Shown here: one piece after another, positions 26,776 to 36,258 of the stretch | Position numbering within the stretch: position 1 is the stretch's first letter | Layout: each line of letters starts with the position of its first letter | Source of the DNA: Thalassospira lucentensis | GTDB taxonomy: Bacteria > Pseudomonadota > Alphaproteobacteria > Rhodospirillales > Thalassospiraceae | Assembly (NCBI RefSeq): GCF_011806425.1 | Contig: NZ_JAATOV010000003.1 | Span: 372,001-436,000 of the forward strand | DNA length: 64,000 nt | Reading direction: 5' to 3' | Position numbers and translations under genes: made by a program | The notes under the pieces: generated by a model | Told to the model about the DNA's origin: nothing | What the model saw: the letters and a program-made list of their open reading frames with translations, nothing else | Database searches by the model: none

Positions 26776-27080
26776 GAACTTCTGACCGGCAGTTCAGTTA
26801 TATTAATCACTCCATATCAACGCTTAGAGCCCTATACCCGACTGAAACCGTCGGAAATTAAAAGCGCCGATAAATCACGGTATAAACGATATAAGGCGAA
26901 ACAAAGGCAAATTAACCTGATTGGCGAAACAGAGTTGATCGTCGATTACGTGTTGAGGTTTAAACGATCCAGCCCCGCGAAATGTTCCTTACAAACTGGC
27001 AATCGTTCATTCCGTGCGCTACGTTTGCGCCCTCGCCCATATCCACACCGATCAAACGCTTAAAAACCGGACGCTACCCG

Positions 27081-27584
27081 ATGCCTGACAATTCAGAACA
27101 CAAGCTTTGCCCATGCGGGAGTACCAGCAACTTTGATGCGTGTTGTGGCCGGTTTTTATCGGGTGCGGATCATCCCAAAACAGCCGAGCAACTGATGCGA
27201 TCACGTTATTGTGCGTTCGTCACGCGCAACGGTGCATATCTGAAAGATACCTTGGCTGCAGAAAAGCAGGCAGGGTTCGATGTCGACACCATCGCAGACG
27301 ACAAGACCAACTGGATCGGGCTTGAAATCATCGATCGCAAAGCGGGCGGTATTTTGGATCAAACGGGACAGGTAGAATTCATCGCGCGCTTTTCTGAAAA
27401 CGGGCATGAACACCAATTACATGAGCGATCAAACTTTGAACGCCGTGCTGGGAAATGGGTGTATGTTGATGGCGTCTTTCCCGAGGCTGACAGCATTACA
27501 TCACCAACGCCCACCAGTCGGGTTGGGCGTAACGACCCCTGCCCGTGCGGATCGGGTAAGAAGTTCAAAAAATGCTGCGGCTAA
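27081..27584 (+). CDS. YchJ-like SEC-C motif protein
   Basis: A 167-residue UPF0225 protein with a SEC-C zinc motif at each end: CPCG plus CC at residues 10-22, and [18 protein letters not shown] at the C terminus. The middle NTF2-like domain has [20 protein letters not shown]. The function is not established; SEC-C motifs bind zinc and often contact the ribosome or SecB. The start at 27081 is set by the family N terminus; the upstream open frame to 26982 is not conserved-looking. Confidence 0.9.
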   Translation: MPDNSEHKLCPCGSTSNFDACCGRFLSGADHPKTAEQLMRSRYCAFVTRNGAYLKDTLAAEKQAGFDVDTIADDKTNWIGLEIIDRKAGGILDQTGQVEFIARFSENGHEHQLHERSNFERRAGKWVYVDGVFPEADSITSPTPTSRVGRNDPCPCGSGKKFKKCCG

Positions 27585-27611
27585 TGCGATGAACTGACAA
27601 GTCGAACGAAA

Positions 27612-28046
27612 TCAGGCTTTTCCAACCTGCTCTAACGCCCATTGATGAAATAGGCGGATAAGCTGACCGTGCGCATCTTCATAGGGCAGCCAAATCAGTT
27701 CGTGATCATCTTCAAGTGGCGGTCCAAGACGCTCAACCATCTTGCATTCAAAGAACGTCGCGCGTTTCAGGCGATAGCGGCCCTTGCCCGGGTTGTTGAT
27801 GTATTGCGACGCAAAGCCAAGCCGCGAAACGATGGCAACGCGATAGCCGGATTCTTCATAAGCTTCACGATACAGGGCATCTTGTTCGCTTTCGCCCGGC
27901 TCAACCCCGCCGCCGATCAGGACAACGCCCTTGGGGGTTCTGGCCACGGCAAACCTGCCGTCATCTCCTTTGATGACCGCATATGCACAATCTTGAACAC
28001 TATAGCTTTGCCCCATCCGTGGGGTTCCAAATATCGGTGCGACCAA
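27612..28046 (-). CDS. Nudix hydrolase
   Basis: A 144-residue Nudix protein with the box GGGVEPGES-x-QDALYREAYEESGY, including the REAYEE glutamates. The N-terminal FGTP segment followed by YAVIKGDDGRFAVARTPKG resembles a common alphaproteobacterial subgroup. The likely start is TTG at 28046, kept because it retains that segment; an ATG at 28016 would remove it. The substrate cannot be told from sequence. It is convergent with the YchJ-like gene and its end is 27 bases from it. Confidence 0.85.
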   Translation of the reverse strand: MVAPIFGTPRMGQSYSVQDCAYAVIKGDDGRFAVARTPKGVVLIGGGVEPGESEQDALYREAYEESGYRVAIVSRLGFASQYINNPGKGRYRLKRATFFECKMVERLGPPLEDDHELIWLPYEDAHGQLIRLFHQWALEQVGKA

Positions 28047-28191
28047 AATAGGCTACCTTGTCTACAATCTGTAACCGCAATCCTAGCGGGCAAGGATTTA
28101 TAACTTGTTTATGTTGTGATAGGCCGATTCAGCAGAGCCTGTCATCGCGCCGCATAACGCCAAAAGACATCAGTTATGCATTATGCATAAA

Positions 28192-28229
28192 GAAAACGCC
28201 CCAAAACACGTTTTGCGTTTTGAGGCGTC
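28192..28229 (-). terminator. Terminator after ssb
   Basis: On the minus strand ACGCCTCAAAAC pairs with GTTTTGGGGCGT, followed by TTTTCTTT, 25 bases after the ssb stop. Confidence 0.8.
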
Positions 28230-28253
28230 TTGAGATTAACGTTCGCGCAAAGC

Positions 28254-28790
28254 TTAGAACGGAATTTCGTCATCAAGGTCCGGTGCGCCAGCCGGTGCAG
28301 ATCCGCCACCAGATGATGAGCCACCATTGCCCCATCCGGCATCAGAACCGCCGCCAAATCCGCCGCCACTGTCTTGGCCGCCGCCATAGCCACCACCAGA
28401 CGATGAACCGCCGCCGCCCATGCCGCCGCCGTCACCGCCGCGGTTATCAAGCATGGTCAGGTTAGAGTTAAAGCCTTCAAGGACGATCTCTGTGGTGTAG
28501 TTGTCTTTGCCGTCCTGGCCCTGCCATTTGCGGGTACGAAGCACGCCTTCGATGTAAAGCTTGCTGCCTTTTTTGACAAAGCGCTCTACGACGTCAGCAA
28601 GACCTTCGTTGAAAACAACGATACGGTGCCATTCAGTGCGCTCGCGGCGCTCACCCGACTGACGGTCCCGCCACTGTTCGGAGGTCGCAATGCTGAAATT
28701 GGCGATTTTCTTGCCAGCCTGGGTGAACCGGATTTCAGGATCGCGGCCGAGGTTTCCGACGAGAATGACTTTATTGACACTGCCAGCCAT
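28254..28790 (-). CDS. ssb: Single-stranded DNA-binding protein
   Basis: Coats single-stranded DNA during replication, repair and recombination. The OB fold covers about residues 1-110 ([22 protein letters not shown] to TEIVLEGF), then comes a Gly/Ser-rich flexible linker, and the chain ends in the acidic tip DDEIPF that binds partner proteins such as RecG. The length of 178 residues is normal. GGAAG precedes the ATG. I see no LexA-type box directly upstream. Confidence 0.96.
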   Translation of the reverse strand: MAGSVNKVILVGNLGRDPEIRFTQAGKKIANFSIATSEQWRDRQSGERRERTEWHRIVVFNEGLADVVERFVKKGSKLYIEGVLRTRKWQGQDGKDNYTTEIVLEGFNSNLTMLDNRGGDGGGMGGGGSSSGGGYGGGQDSGGGFGGGSDAGWGNGGSSSGGGSAPAGAPDLDDEIPF

Positions 28791-28850
28791 GGGTTATCTT
28801 CCAAAGTTTGTGTTTGTCCGTGGCCCTGTATGAACAGGACTTGTGAGTTA

Positions 28851-29324
28851 TCATTGCGCAAAAATGCGCTGCATTAAAGTTTCAAGTTCAACGCGGTCTA
28901 TTTCATCGAACGATCCGTGCGCGACACTATCGACGTCCAGCACTGCAATCAACTGGTCATCCGCATCAGTGACAGGCACGACAATTTCCGAATTTGACCG
29001 ACTGTCGCAGGCGATATGGCCGGGAAATGCATGTACATCTTCAACCAATTGGGTTTCGCGCGTTGCTGCGGCCGTGCCACAGACGCCGCGCCCAATCGGG
29101 ATGCGCAAACACCCAAGTGTGCCTTGATACGGCCCAACGACAAGTTCGTTTTCTTTTTTAGGATCAACAACATAAAATCCTGTCCAAAAGTAATAATCAA
29201 ACTTTTCGGACAGAATGCAAGACACCGTTGCCATCAACGCGGTGATGTTGGTTTCACCTTCGGTGATGCTAACCAGTTCTTTTGTCGCTTCGTCATAAAG
29301 CGCCTTTTTTTGATCTGCCTGCAT
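28851..29324 (-). CDS. msrC: Free methionine-(R)-sulfoxide reductase (GAF domain)
   Basis: A 157-residue single GAF-domain enzyme that reduces free methionine-R-sulfoxide with thioredoxin. The three redox cysteines C72, C82 and C106 keep the 10- and 24-residue spacing known from the E. coli enzyme, in GCLRIPIGRGVCG and HIACDSRSNSEIVVP. AGGAG lies before the ATG. It stands alone on the minus strand downstream of the ugp operon. Confidence 0.93.
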   Translation of the reverse strand: MQADQKKALYDEATKELVSITEGETNITALMATVSCILSEKFDYYFWTGFYVVDPKKENELVVGPYQGTLGCLRIPIGRGVCGTAAATRETQLVEDVHAFPGHIACDSRSNSEIVVPVTDADDQLIAVLDVDSVAHGSFDEIDRVELETLMQRIFAQ

Positions 29325-29402
29325 GATGTTCTCCTCGTTCTAAGCGCATACGAACTACCTGTTCGCCGGGTTTGAGACAAGGTTAAATTCACCAATCGGC
29401 CA

Positions 29403-29445
29403 AAACAAAACCACCCCTGACGAAGGATCCTCGCCGAGGGTGGTT
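29403..29445 (-). terminator. Terminator of the ugp operon
   Basis: AACCACCC (29409-29416) pairs with GGGTGGTT (29438-29445). On the minus strand the hairpin is followed by TTTTGTTTTG. It is about 20 bases after the ugpC stop. Confidence 0.8.
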
Positions 29446-29464
29446 CATACGCTATTTTTGATCG

Positions 29465-30535
29465 CTAGATACGTTTGCCGGTTTCATCATCAAACAGATG
29501 AATTTTATCTGGCGTGATCGACAGGGTCAGAACGGTTCCCTTAGCGAATTGATGGGTTCCTTGAATACGCAAGGTCACGTTTTCATTTCCGATGCCAAAA
29601 TCAAGATAAACAAGCGTTTCTGCGCCAAGCGATTCCACCATGCGGACAGATGCGCTAACCGGCCCATGTCCGTCCTCACACAGTCGGAAATGCTCTGGAC
29701 GGATGCCAACCGTGACTGATCGCCCGGCCTCAACCACATGGTCAAGATCAAGCTTGACCTTATCGCCGACAACAACATGGGTGCGATCATCTGATACTTT
29801 CCCCGGCAGGAAATTCATCGCAGGTGATCCGATAAAGCCTGCAACAAACAGGGTTTCAGGCTTCTCGTAAATATCAATCGGGGTTCCGATCTGCTCGGCC
29901 ACCCCACCGTTCATGACGATCAACCGGTCAGCAAGGGTCATTGCTTCGACCTGATCATGTGTAACATAAACTGATGAAATACCAAGGCGTTGCTGAAGGT
30001 TTTTAATCTCAAGCCGCATATCAACACGCAGCTTGGCATCAAGGTTGGACAGCGGTTCGTCGAACAAAAAGACCTTTGGTTGGCGAACAATTGCACGGCC
30101 CATGGCAACACGTTGGCGTTGCCCCCCCGAAAGCTGACGTGGCTTTCGCTCAAGATGATCATCAAGCTGCAAAATACGTGCGGCTTCACGTACCTTGGCG
30201 TCAATTTCCGCCTTGCTATGCCCACGATTTCGCAGGCCATAGGCCATGTTGTTGTAGTTACTCATATGCGGATAAAGCGCATAGTTCTGGAAAACCATCG
30301 CGATATCACGATCGGCTGGGGCCACTTTATTGACGACCCTGTCATCAATTGCGATTTCGCCGTCTGATATGCTTTCAAGGCCCGCAATCATGCGCAGCAA
30401 TGTGGATTTGCCACATCCCGACGGACCGACCAGAACCGTGAATTCGCCGTCCTGGATTTTAAGGTCGATGCCATGGATCGCCTTGTAGCCGTTGAGGTAG
30501 GTCTTTTCGACCTGATTAAGGGTAACAGTTGCCAT
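29465..30535 (-). CDS. ugpC: Glycerol-3-phosphate ABC transporter, ATP-binding protein
   Basis: A CUT1-type ATPase of 356 residues that energises the UgpAE permease. Walker A is [10 protein letters not shown], the signature is [17 protein letters not shown], and the MalK-like C-terminal regulatory OB domain ([10 protein letters not shown], then [18 protein letters not shown]) is present. The ATG at 30535 follows AGGA at 8 bases; the 20 extra codons upstream are not family-like. It ends the operon before a terminator. Confidence 0.92.
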   Translation of the reverse strand: MATVTLNQVEKTYLNGYKAIHGIDLKIQDGEFTVLVGPSGCGKSTLLRMIAGLESISDGEIAIDDRVVNKVAPADRDIAMVFQNYALYPHMSNYNNMAYGLRNRGHSKAEIDAKVREAARILQLDDHLERKPRQLSGGQRQRVAMGRAIVRQPKVFLFDEPLSNLDAKLRVDMRLEIKNLQQRLGISSVYVTHDQVEAMTLADRLIVMNGGVAEQIGTPIDIYEKPETLFVAGFIGSPAMNFLPGKVSDDRTHVVVGDKVKLDLDHVVEAGRSVTVGIRPEHFRLCEDGHGPVSASVRMVESLGAETLVYLDFGIGNENVTLRIQGTHQFAKGTVLTLSITPDKIHLFDDETGKRI

Positions 30536-30607
30536 CTTAGTATCCTGTATACGGATCAGTTGTTTTAATTCAGCGCTTAATTTGAAATCAGCCAAAGGAA
30601 ACGGGGG

Positions 30608-31462
30608 TTATTTTTCCGTCTCGACCAGGCCTTTGACGAACATGCGCTGGAAGACGACCACCACCAAAACCGGCGGAATGGTTGCCATAATTGTCAGGGC
30701 GAATGCTTTGGGGAATTGCGGGATCTGGCCGCCTTCATAAAGCGAGTTGTAGACCTGCTTGATGCCGATCACGATGGTGTAAAGCTGATCATCCGTCGTC
30801 ATCAAAAGCGGCCAAAGGTACTGGTTCCAACCAACGACAAACATGATGATAAAGATCGCCGAAATCATGGTGACTGACAGTGGCACCAAAATATCGATAA
30901 AGAACCGAAGCGGCCCTGCCCCGTCCAAGCGTGCAGCTTCTAAAAGTTCATCGGGTACAGATCGGTAAAACTGTCGGAAGAAGAAGGTGCCAGTCGCAGA
31001 TGCGATCAATGGCAAAATCAAACCGGTATAGCTGTTCAGCAAGCCAAGGCCTGCCACCACTTCGTATGACGGTACGATGCGTACTTCGAGTGGCAAAAGA
31101 AGTGTTGAAAAAACCACCCAGAACAACGGCACGGCAAGCTTGAAGCGGAAATAGACAATCGCATATGCCGCCATCATCGAAATAATGACCTTGCCAATGG
31201 CAAAGCCAAGGCCCAGCACCATGCTATTAAATAGCATTTCAAGGGCCGTCACCCGCCCCTTGGTCGCCGATGCGTCGAATAAGATGGCACCATAATTTTC
31301 AAAGAAGTGCCCGCCCGGCCAAAGCTGCAAGCCATTTTGAAACAGAAATTCACGGGTATGGGTAGAAGATGCAAACGCGATCCAAACGGGCATGATCATA
31401 AACAGAGCACCGAGGATCAGGATTGCGTGGTTGGTCAAAATACGCCATTTCGACTGATACAT
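30608..31462 (-). CDS. ugpE: Glycerol-3-phosphate ABC transporter, permease
   Basis: Inner-membrane subunit of 284 residues with six predicted helices. The EAA loop is in FRQFYRSVPDELLEAARLDGAGPLRFF, which docks to UgpC. AGGGGG lies 6-7 bases before the ATG. The gene starts nine bases after the ugpA stop, so the two permeases are produced together. Confidence 0.9.
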   Translation of the reverse strand: MYQSKWRILTNHAILILGALFMIMPVWIAFASSTHTREFLFQNGLQLWPGGHFFENYGAILFDASATKGRVTALEMLFNSMVLGLGFAIGKVIISMMAAYAIVYFRFKLAVPLFWVVFSTLLLPLEVRIVPSYEVVAGLGLLNSYTGLILPLIASATGTFFFRQFYRSVPDELLEAARLDGAGPLRFFIDILVPLSVTMISAIFIIMFVVGWNQYLWPLLMTTDDQLYTIVIGIKQVYNSLYEGGQIPQFPKAFALTIMATIPPVLVVVVFQRMFVKGLVETEK

Positions 31463-31471
31463 GACGGCCCC

Positions 31472-32350
31472 CTAGTAATGAACTTTGCGTTCGATGAAAC
31501 GGAACTGGAACACGGTCAAAACGCTGACCATGATCATCAGTAAGACCGACTGCGCTGAACTGCCGCCCAAATCCGCACCAAGGAAACCATCGACATAAAC
31601 TTTATAAACCAGGGTTGCGGTTGAACCGCCCGGTGCCCCCTTGGTCGAAACATCGATGATGCCAAACGTTTCAAAGAACGCATAAGTCAGGTTGATCACG
31701 AGCAAGAAGAAAGTCGTTGGCGCCAGCAACGGGAAGGTAATTGTCCAAAACCGGCGTTCGGCGCTTTTGCAATCAAGTGTGGCGGCTTCTTGGATAGATT
31801 TTGGAATGCCTTGAAGCCCGGACAGGAAGAAGATGAAGTTCACGCTGACCTGTTTCCAAACCGCGATCAGAATGACGATAAACGCAGCGTCATTTGGATT
31901 TTCAATATGGTTGAATTCAAATCCAAAGCTGTTAAGCGCCATATAAAGATCCCCCATCAGGGGGTTAAACAGCATATTGCCAAGCAGGCCTGCGACGGGC
32001 GGTGCAATCGCATATCCCCACATCAACAGCGTTTTATAGGTCTTGGCACCGCGTACGACTTCGTCTGCGCGAACGGCCAGGAACAGGGAAATTGCGATCG
32101 ACAAAACCGAAACCGAAACGGAAAACACGACCGTGAAAATTGCCGATCGCATCCAGGAACTGCTCGATAAGACGTCTTCAAAATTTCTAAACCAGACAAA
32201 TTGCGACGACATGCCAAACGCATCTTCAAGCAAAAATGACTGATAAACAGCCTGGGCAGCGGGCCACAGGAAGAATATGGAAATAATCAGAATTTGGGGT
32301 GCAACAAAAAGATAGGGCACCGCGCTATGTTCAAATTGTACGCGCTTCAT
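31472..32350 (-). CDS. ugpA: Glycerol-3-phosphate ABC transporter, permease
   Basis: Inner-membrane permease of 292 residues opening with LFVAPQILIISIFFLWPAAQAVYQSF, the usual UgpA N-terminal helix, and with the EAA loop in SGLQGIPKSIQEAATLDCKSAERRF. It pairs with UgpE. It is separated from ugpB by 82 bases that hold a hairpin, which probably sets the ratio of binding protein to permease. Confidence 0.9.
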   Translation of the reverse strand: MKRVQFEHSAVPYLFVAPQILIISIFFLWPAAQAVYQSFLLEDAFGMSSQFVWFRNFEDVLSSSSWMRSAIFTVVFSVSVSVLSIAISLFLAVRADEVVRGAKTYKTLLMWGYAIAPPVAGLLGNMLFNPLMGDLYMALNSFGFEFNHIENPNDAAFIVILIAVWKQVSVNFIFFLSGLQGIPKSIQEAATLDCKSAERRFWTITFPLLAPTTFFLLVINLTYAFFETFGIIDVSTKGAPGGSTATLVYKVYVDGFLGADLGGSSAQSVLLMIMVSVLTVFQFRFIERKVHY

Positions 32351-32380
32351 CGCCTACGTCACCTTCAAGGAAGTCCAGAA

Positions 32381-32419
32381 AATGCGAAACAGGGCGACCA
32401 ACAAGGGCCGCCCCGCATT
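32381..32419 (-). other. Hairpin between ugpB and ugpA
   Basis: AATGCG (32381-32386) pairs with CGCATT (32414-32419), and GGGCG (32392-32396) with CGCCC (32409-32413). It has no T-tract. Its position suggests stabilisation of the ugpB message. Confidence 0.5.
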
Positions 32420-32432
32420 CGCGAAAAGCAAA

Positions 32433-33731
32433 TTAGTTCGAATAGGTGTCGTGGAAGCGTTTCAGCAATCCGTTTGCTTCTTCTTCGATCGTTGCAAAGG
32501 CTGCATCGATGGTTTCTTCACCATTCATCATTTTGTCGACTTCACGATAAATGACTTCGCGGATCTGAACGTAGAAGCCAAGGCGATAGCCTTTGGTCCA
32601 CTCGCCACCCTCTTCAGACAACTGCTGAATGCCGACTTCTGCGTCCGGGCTTTCTTTGTAGTAGCCGTCTTCTTTTGCCAGTTCATAAGCAGCGTTGGTG
32701 ATCGGAACGTAACCGGTTTCTTTGTGCCAGTAATACTGGGTTTCCGGTTTGGTCAGGAACTTGAAGAATTCAGCAACGCCGGCATCTTGTTCTGCGCTAT
32801 GACCGGCAAAGGCGAACAAAGCGGCACCACCGATGAAGGTTGATTTCGGGGCTTCGCCGACACCTTTCCAATACGGAAGGGTCGAAGCACCAAAGTCAAA
32901 CTGGGCTGATTTACGCAAACCACCGAACGAGCCGGAAGAACCAATCCACATGGCCACTTTCTGCTGGACGAAGGCATCCTGATTGGCACCCCATGCACGG
33001 CCGTAATAACCGTAGTAACCAGCATCCTTCCAATCTTTAACGTGCTGCCAGTGGTCTTTAAGCGCATCATTGTTGTAAAGGATTTTGGCATCGGTGCTGT
33101 CGTAACCGTTATTCGCGGTCGCCATCTGCAGGTTATGGCGCGACATGAAGTTTTCAAAGAAAATCCATGGGCTGTGCGACTGTGACAAGGCCGTGTAACC
33201 AGCTTCTTTCAGTTTCGGTGCAGCTGCTTCGAATTCCTGCCAGGTTTTCGGAACATCAACGCCGGCTTTTTCCAAGGCTTCTTTGTTGTAATACAGAAGC
33301 GGGGTCGAGCTGTTGAACGGCATGCCGATCATCTTGCCATCGGAATCCGCATAGAAGTAGCGAACGCCCGGGATGTAATCATTGATGTCAAATTGGACGT
33401 CATTGGCTTCAAGCAGATCCTGAACCGGCTTAACAGCACCCTTTGCGTTGATGATGGTTGCGGCACCCGCATCAAAAATCTGAATGATGTTTGGCTGGTT
33501 TTTCGCGCGGAACGCAGCGATACCGGCCGTCATGGTGTCTTCGTAACCACCCTTGTTGACTGCGACCAAGTGGTATTCGTCCTGGCTGGCATTGAAATCA
33601 GCGGTGATCTGATCGACCACATCGCCAAGTGCGCCGTCCATTGCGTGCCACCAGGTGATCTCGGTTGCGGCCTGTGCGGTGCTGCCAAGGGCAAACACGG
33701 CTGCGGCTGCCATTAGAGTTTTACGAAACAT
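32433..33731 (-). CDS. ugpB: Glycerol-3-phosphate-binding periplasmic protein
   Basis: A 432-residue binding protein with a signal peptide ending near STAQA. It follows E. coli UgpB along its length in my recollection: WWHAMDGALGDVVDQI at the start, GGYEDTMTAGIAAFRA, PFNSSTPLLYYNKEALEKAG, SSGSFGGLRKSAQFDFG and HKETGYVPITNAAYELA. It binds sn-glycerol-3-phosphate or glycerophosphodiesters. It is first in the ugpBAEC operon, whose upstream region has a GlpR-like dyad. No ugpQ phosphodiesterase gene is present. Confidence 0.92.
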   Translation of the reverse strand: MFRKTLMAAAAVFALGSTAQAATEITWWHAMDGALGDVVDQITADFNASQDEYHLVAVNKGGYEDTMTAGIAAFRAKNQPNIIQIFDAGAATIINAKGAVKPVQDLLEANDVQFDINDYIPGVRYFYADSDGKMIGMPFNSSTPLLYYNKEALEKAGVDVPKTWQEFEAAAPKLKEAGYTALSQSHSPWIFFENFMSRHNLQMATANNGYDSTDAKILYNNDALKDHWQHVKDWKDAGYYGYYGRAWGANQDAFVQQKVAMWIGSSGSFGGLRKSAQFDFGASTLPYWKGVGEAPKSTFIGGAALFAFAGHSAEQDAGVAEFFKFLTKPETQYYWHKETGYVPITNAAYELAKEDGYYKESPDAEVGIQQLSEEGGEWTKGYRLGFYVQIREVIYREVDKMMNGEETIDAAFATIEEEANGLLKRFHDTYSN

Positions 33732-33922
33732 GATGAGTTAGCTCCCAAATAAAAAAAGTCTGTTTCAAGCCGCCAGATATCGGGCTCGACACAACGCGTT
33801 TGTTTTCATTCGGGTGGGGTGTTTCCTCAAGTGACAGTTTTCGGACATTTACTTTTGAGGATCGGGAATGCGCAATAATGACGTTTTTGACGTAGTATTT
33901 GTCACGAAAGTCACATCAAAAA

Positions 33923-33956
33923 ATGTTCAAACGAACATAATTAAAACCGTTCGTTT
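33923..33956 (-). promoter_or_regulatory. GlpR/DeoR-like operator candidate for ugpBAEC
   Basis: ATGTTC-AAAC-GAACAT (33923-33938) is a perfect dyad. In addition AAACGAAC (33929-33936) and GTTCGTTT (33949-33956) form a perfect 8-bp inverted repeat 12 bases apart. The half-site resembles the ATGTTCG of E. coli GlpR operators, but the spacing is 2 bases shorter. Confidence 0.4.
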
Positions 33957-34189
33957 TCCTTTATTCTCAGAGAAAGGTGCAATTAATCACATCCACTGCA
34001 TATTTACTGTTTTCCGTGATTTTTGCATTTTTATGATTGATTTATGACTATGTCGTTGTTCTGAAATAAACGATGTAATAGGTGCGTTCGCATGAAAAAC
34101 TCTGGCGAATGATGCGTTGATTGAGGGGGCATTTACTGGCTCAGATTCGGATTTGATCACGGGCCAGATAACGTCTTCGGGCCGTTAAA

Positions 34190-34218
34190 GAAAAAGGGGC
34201 GCCCATTTGGCGCCCCTT
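34190..34218 (-). terminator. Terminator of the amino-sugar transporter operon
   Basis: AAGGGGCGCC pairs with GGCGCCCCTT around a short loop. On the minus strand it is followed by TTTTTCTTT. Confidence 0.85.
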
Positions 34219-34251
34219 ACTATCTTTGTGCTTTAAATCGCGGCTTTACGC

Positions 34252-35370
34252 TTATTCCTCAGCACTAAAATCCGCTGGGCAATCGATCTTGGTGTAGGCC
34301 TTGCCGTCGGCATTAAACAGATGTGCGGCCCCCGCTGGTGCAGATGCGGTGACTGTTTCGCCGATTTTAACCCGGCTATGGCCCGGCGCGCGCACCGTAA
34401 CCCGATCACCATTGGCAAGTTTCAGATAAAGGTATGTCGAATCACCAAGCTTTTCGACAACATCCACCTCACCCGTAACGATCAGCTCCCCACCCTCGCC
34501 CAGCGAAAGATGCTCTGGCCGGATACCAAGCTCGACCTGCGTGCCGACATCGGCAGTACCAACATCAAACGGCAGAACCGATTGGATGCCACCCGGCACG
34601 GAAACGGTAACTTTATCTTGTTCGACCTGATCAATTGTAACCTTGGTGAAGTTCATTGCAGGTGATCCGATAAAGCCCGCAACAAAGCGGGTTTGCGGAT
34701 GGTGGTATAGCTGCATCGGTGATCCGACTTGCTCGACATTACCGCCATTCATCACGACGATCTTATCGGCCAAGGTCATCGCTTCGACCTGATCGTGGGT
34801 GACATAAACGATGGTCGATTTCAGTTCCTGATGCAGTTTCGCGATTTCAAGGCGCGTCTGGACACGCAGCGCGGCATCAAGGTTCGAAAGCGGTTCGTCA
34901 AACAAGAACACTTTGGGCTGACGGACAATGGCGCGGCCAATGGCAACGCGTTGACGTTGACCACCCGAAAGTTCCGATGGGCGGCGATCAAGCAATTGAT
35001 CAAGTTGCAGAATGCGGGCCGCTTCGCGCACACGGGCATCAATGGCGGCTTTGTCTTGCTTATCAAGCTTTAAGCCAAACGCCATGTTTTTATAAACGGT
35101 CATATGCGGATACAGCGCATATGACTGAAACACCATGGCGATCCCACGGTCTTTTGGACTTTTGGAATTTACCAGATCACCATCAATCAAAAGGTCACCA
35201 CTGGTGATGTCTTCTAGCCCGGCAATAATACGAAGAAGCGTCGATTTCCCGCAGCCAGACGGCCCGACAAACACAACGAACTCGCCATCCTTCACATCCA
35301 GATCAATACCGTGCAGCACGTCAACAGCGCCGTAGCTTTTGTGGATCTGGTCAAGTTTCAAGTCAGCCAT
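34252..35370 (-). CDS. Sugar ABC transporter, ATP-binding protein (MalK/UgpC-like)
   Basis: A CUT1 ATPase of 372 residues with Walker [11 protein letters not shown], signature [17 protein letters not shown] and a MalK-type C-terminal domain (LGIRPEHLSLGEGGELIVTGEVDVVEKLGDSTYLY, here in parts). AGGAG lies 9 bases before the ATG. It closes the minus-strand operon murQ-binding protein-permease-permease-ATPase, so it should energise uptake of an amino sugar. It is clearly a separate protein from UgpC, although similar. Confidence 0.9.
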   Translation of the reverse strand: MADLKLDQIHKSYGAVDVLHGIDLDVKDGEFVVFVGPSGCGKSTLLRIIAGLEDITSGDLLIDGDLVNSKSPKDRGIAMVFQSYALYPHMTVYKNMAFGLKLDKQDKAAIDARVREAARILQLDQLLDRRPSELSGGQRQRVAIGRAIVRQPKVFLFDEPLSNLDAALRVQTRLEIAKLHQELKSTIVYVTHDQVEAMTLADKIVVMNGGNVEQVGSPMQLYHHPQTRFVAGFIGSPAMNFTKVTIDQVEQDKVTVSVPGGIQSVLPFDVGTADVGTQVELGIRPEHLSLGEGGELIVTGEVDVVEKLGDSTYLYLKLANGDRVTVRAPGHSRVKIGETVTASAPAGAAHLFNADGKAYTKIDCPADFSAEE

Positions 35371-35397
35371 TTATTCAAAGCTCCTATCAGCCAACAT

Positions 35398-36246
35398 TTA
35401 CTTCACCGCGCCAGACGTCAGGCCGCGAATGAGTTGTCGGGAGAAAATCAGGTAAAGGATCAGGATCGGAATAATCGCAAGGCTTAGAGATGCCAGAACT
35501 GCGTTCCAGTCCGTCACATACTGCCCAATGAATTGCTGCACGCCCAAGGTAATGGTCTGCTTGCCATCGCCAGGCGCTAGGATCAGCGGGAACCAAAGAT
35601 CATTCCAGATCGGGATCATCGTAAATACGGCCACCGTCGCCACAGCCGGGCGGATCAACGGCAAAATCACCGCAAAGAAGATCTTAAACTCCCCGACCCC
35701 ATCGCAGCGCGCGGCTTCTTTCAGGTCCTTGGGAATTTGATGCATAAACTCGGTCAGGATAAAGATCGCCAAGGGCAATCCTTGCGCCACATACACCAAC
35801 ACAAGTGCAGTAAGCGTATTGACCAATCCCAAATCAACAATCAGATTTAAGATCGACACAGACCCGAGACGGATCGGCACCATGATCCCAATCGCCAGAT
35901 ACAGCGCAAGAACGGTATTGCCAGGGAATTTATATTCTGACAACGCCCACGCCGCCATGGCAGCCAACAGCAAGACAATTGCGATGGTAATGATGGTGAC
36001 CATAAAGCTGTTATAGAAGAACACTTCAAAGTTCGATTTCGCCAAAACCTTGGTAAAGCCATCAAGGCTGAAGGTTTCCGCATTGGGCAATCCCATCGGA
36101 TCACGGAAAATGCCCTTGCGGGTTTTAAAGGCGTTAATCACCACCAGAAAAATCGGATACAGCGCCACCAAGGTATAGGTCAGAAGAATCCCATGGACGA
36201 TAACAGCGCGACTTGCGTCTTCTCTGCGGATGTTTTTGAAACTCAT
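35398..36246 (-). CDS. Sugar ABC transporter permease (CUT1, inner subunit)
   Basis: A 282-residue inner-membrane protein with six hydrophobic helices. It carries the EAA loop ILTEFMHQIPKDLKEAARCDGVGEF and begins with a cytoplasmic stretch, then HGILLTYTLVALYPIFLVVINAFKT. GGGGG precedes the ATG and the gene starts 12 bases after the partner permease. Similar subunits serve glucoside and N-acetylglucosamine importers; the ligand is inferred from murQ and nag genes nearby. Confidence 0.88.
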   Translation of the reverse strand: MSFKNIRREDASRAVIVHGILLTYTLVALYPIFLVVINAFKTRKGIFRDPMGLPNAETFSLDGFTKVLAKSNFEVFFYNSFMVTIITIAIVLLLAAMAAWALSEYKFPGNTVLALYLAIGIMVPIRLGSVSILNLIVDLGLVNTLTALVLVYVAQGLPLAIFILTEFMHQIPKDLKEAARCDGVGEFKIFFAVILPLIRPAVATVAVFTMIPIWNDLWFPLILAPGDGKQTITLGVQQFIGQYVTDWNAVLASLSLAIIPILILYLIFSRQLIRGLTSGAVK

Positions 36247-36258
36247 GATCGCCCCCGC

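Larger units (their letters stand above)
26435..27080. other. rpoH leader region and divergent upstream sequence
   Basis: No ordinary gene lies here. On the minus strand it contains a promoter at 26746-26775, a possible leader peptide at 26605-26646, a stem CGACCGG/CCGGTCG around 26545-26585 and a short dyad GTGAATTTATTCAC at 26525-26538. The part from 26776 to 27080 is A+T-rich and shows no feature beyond being upstream of the YchJ-like gene. Confidence 0.6.
33732..34251. other. Long upstream region of ugpB with repeats
   Basis: This 520-base A+T-rich stretch has no gene. It contains two tandem repeat pairs (TGACG at 33879 and 33888, GTCAC at 33901 and 33910), a GlpR-like dyad at 33923-33956, and at its right end the terminator of the amino-sugar transporter operon. 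Confidence 0.6.

Noticed and set aside
29330-29342. GTTC repeats near the methionine sulfoxide reductase start as a LexA box
   Set aside because: The repeats are separated by 5 bases, not 7, and overlap the ribosome-binding site.
33897-33916. Possible Pho box before ugpB
   Set aside because: The GTCAC repeats are 9 bases apart, not 11, and the second heptamer does not match the PhoB consensus.
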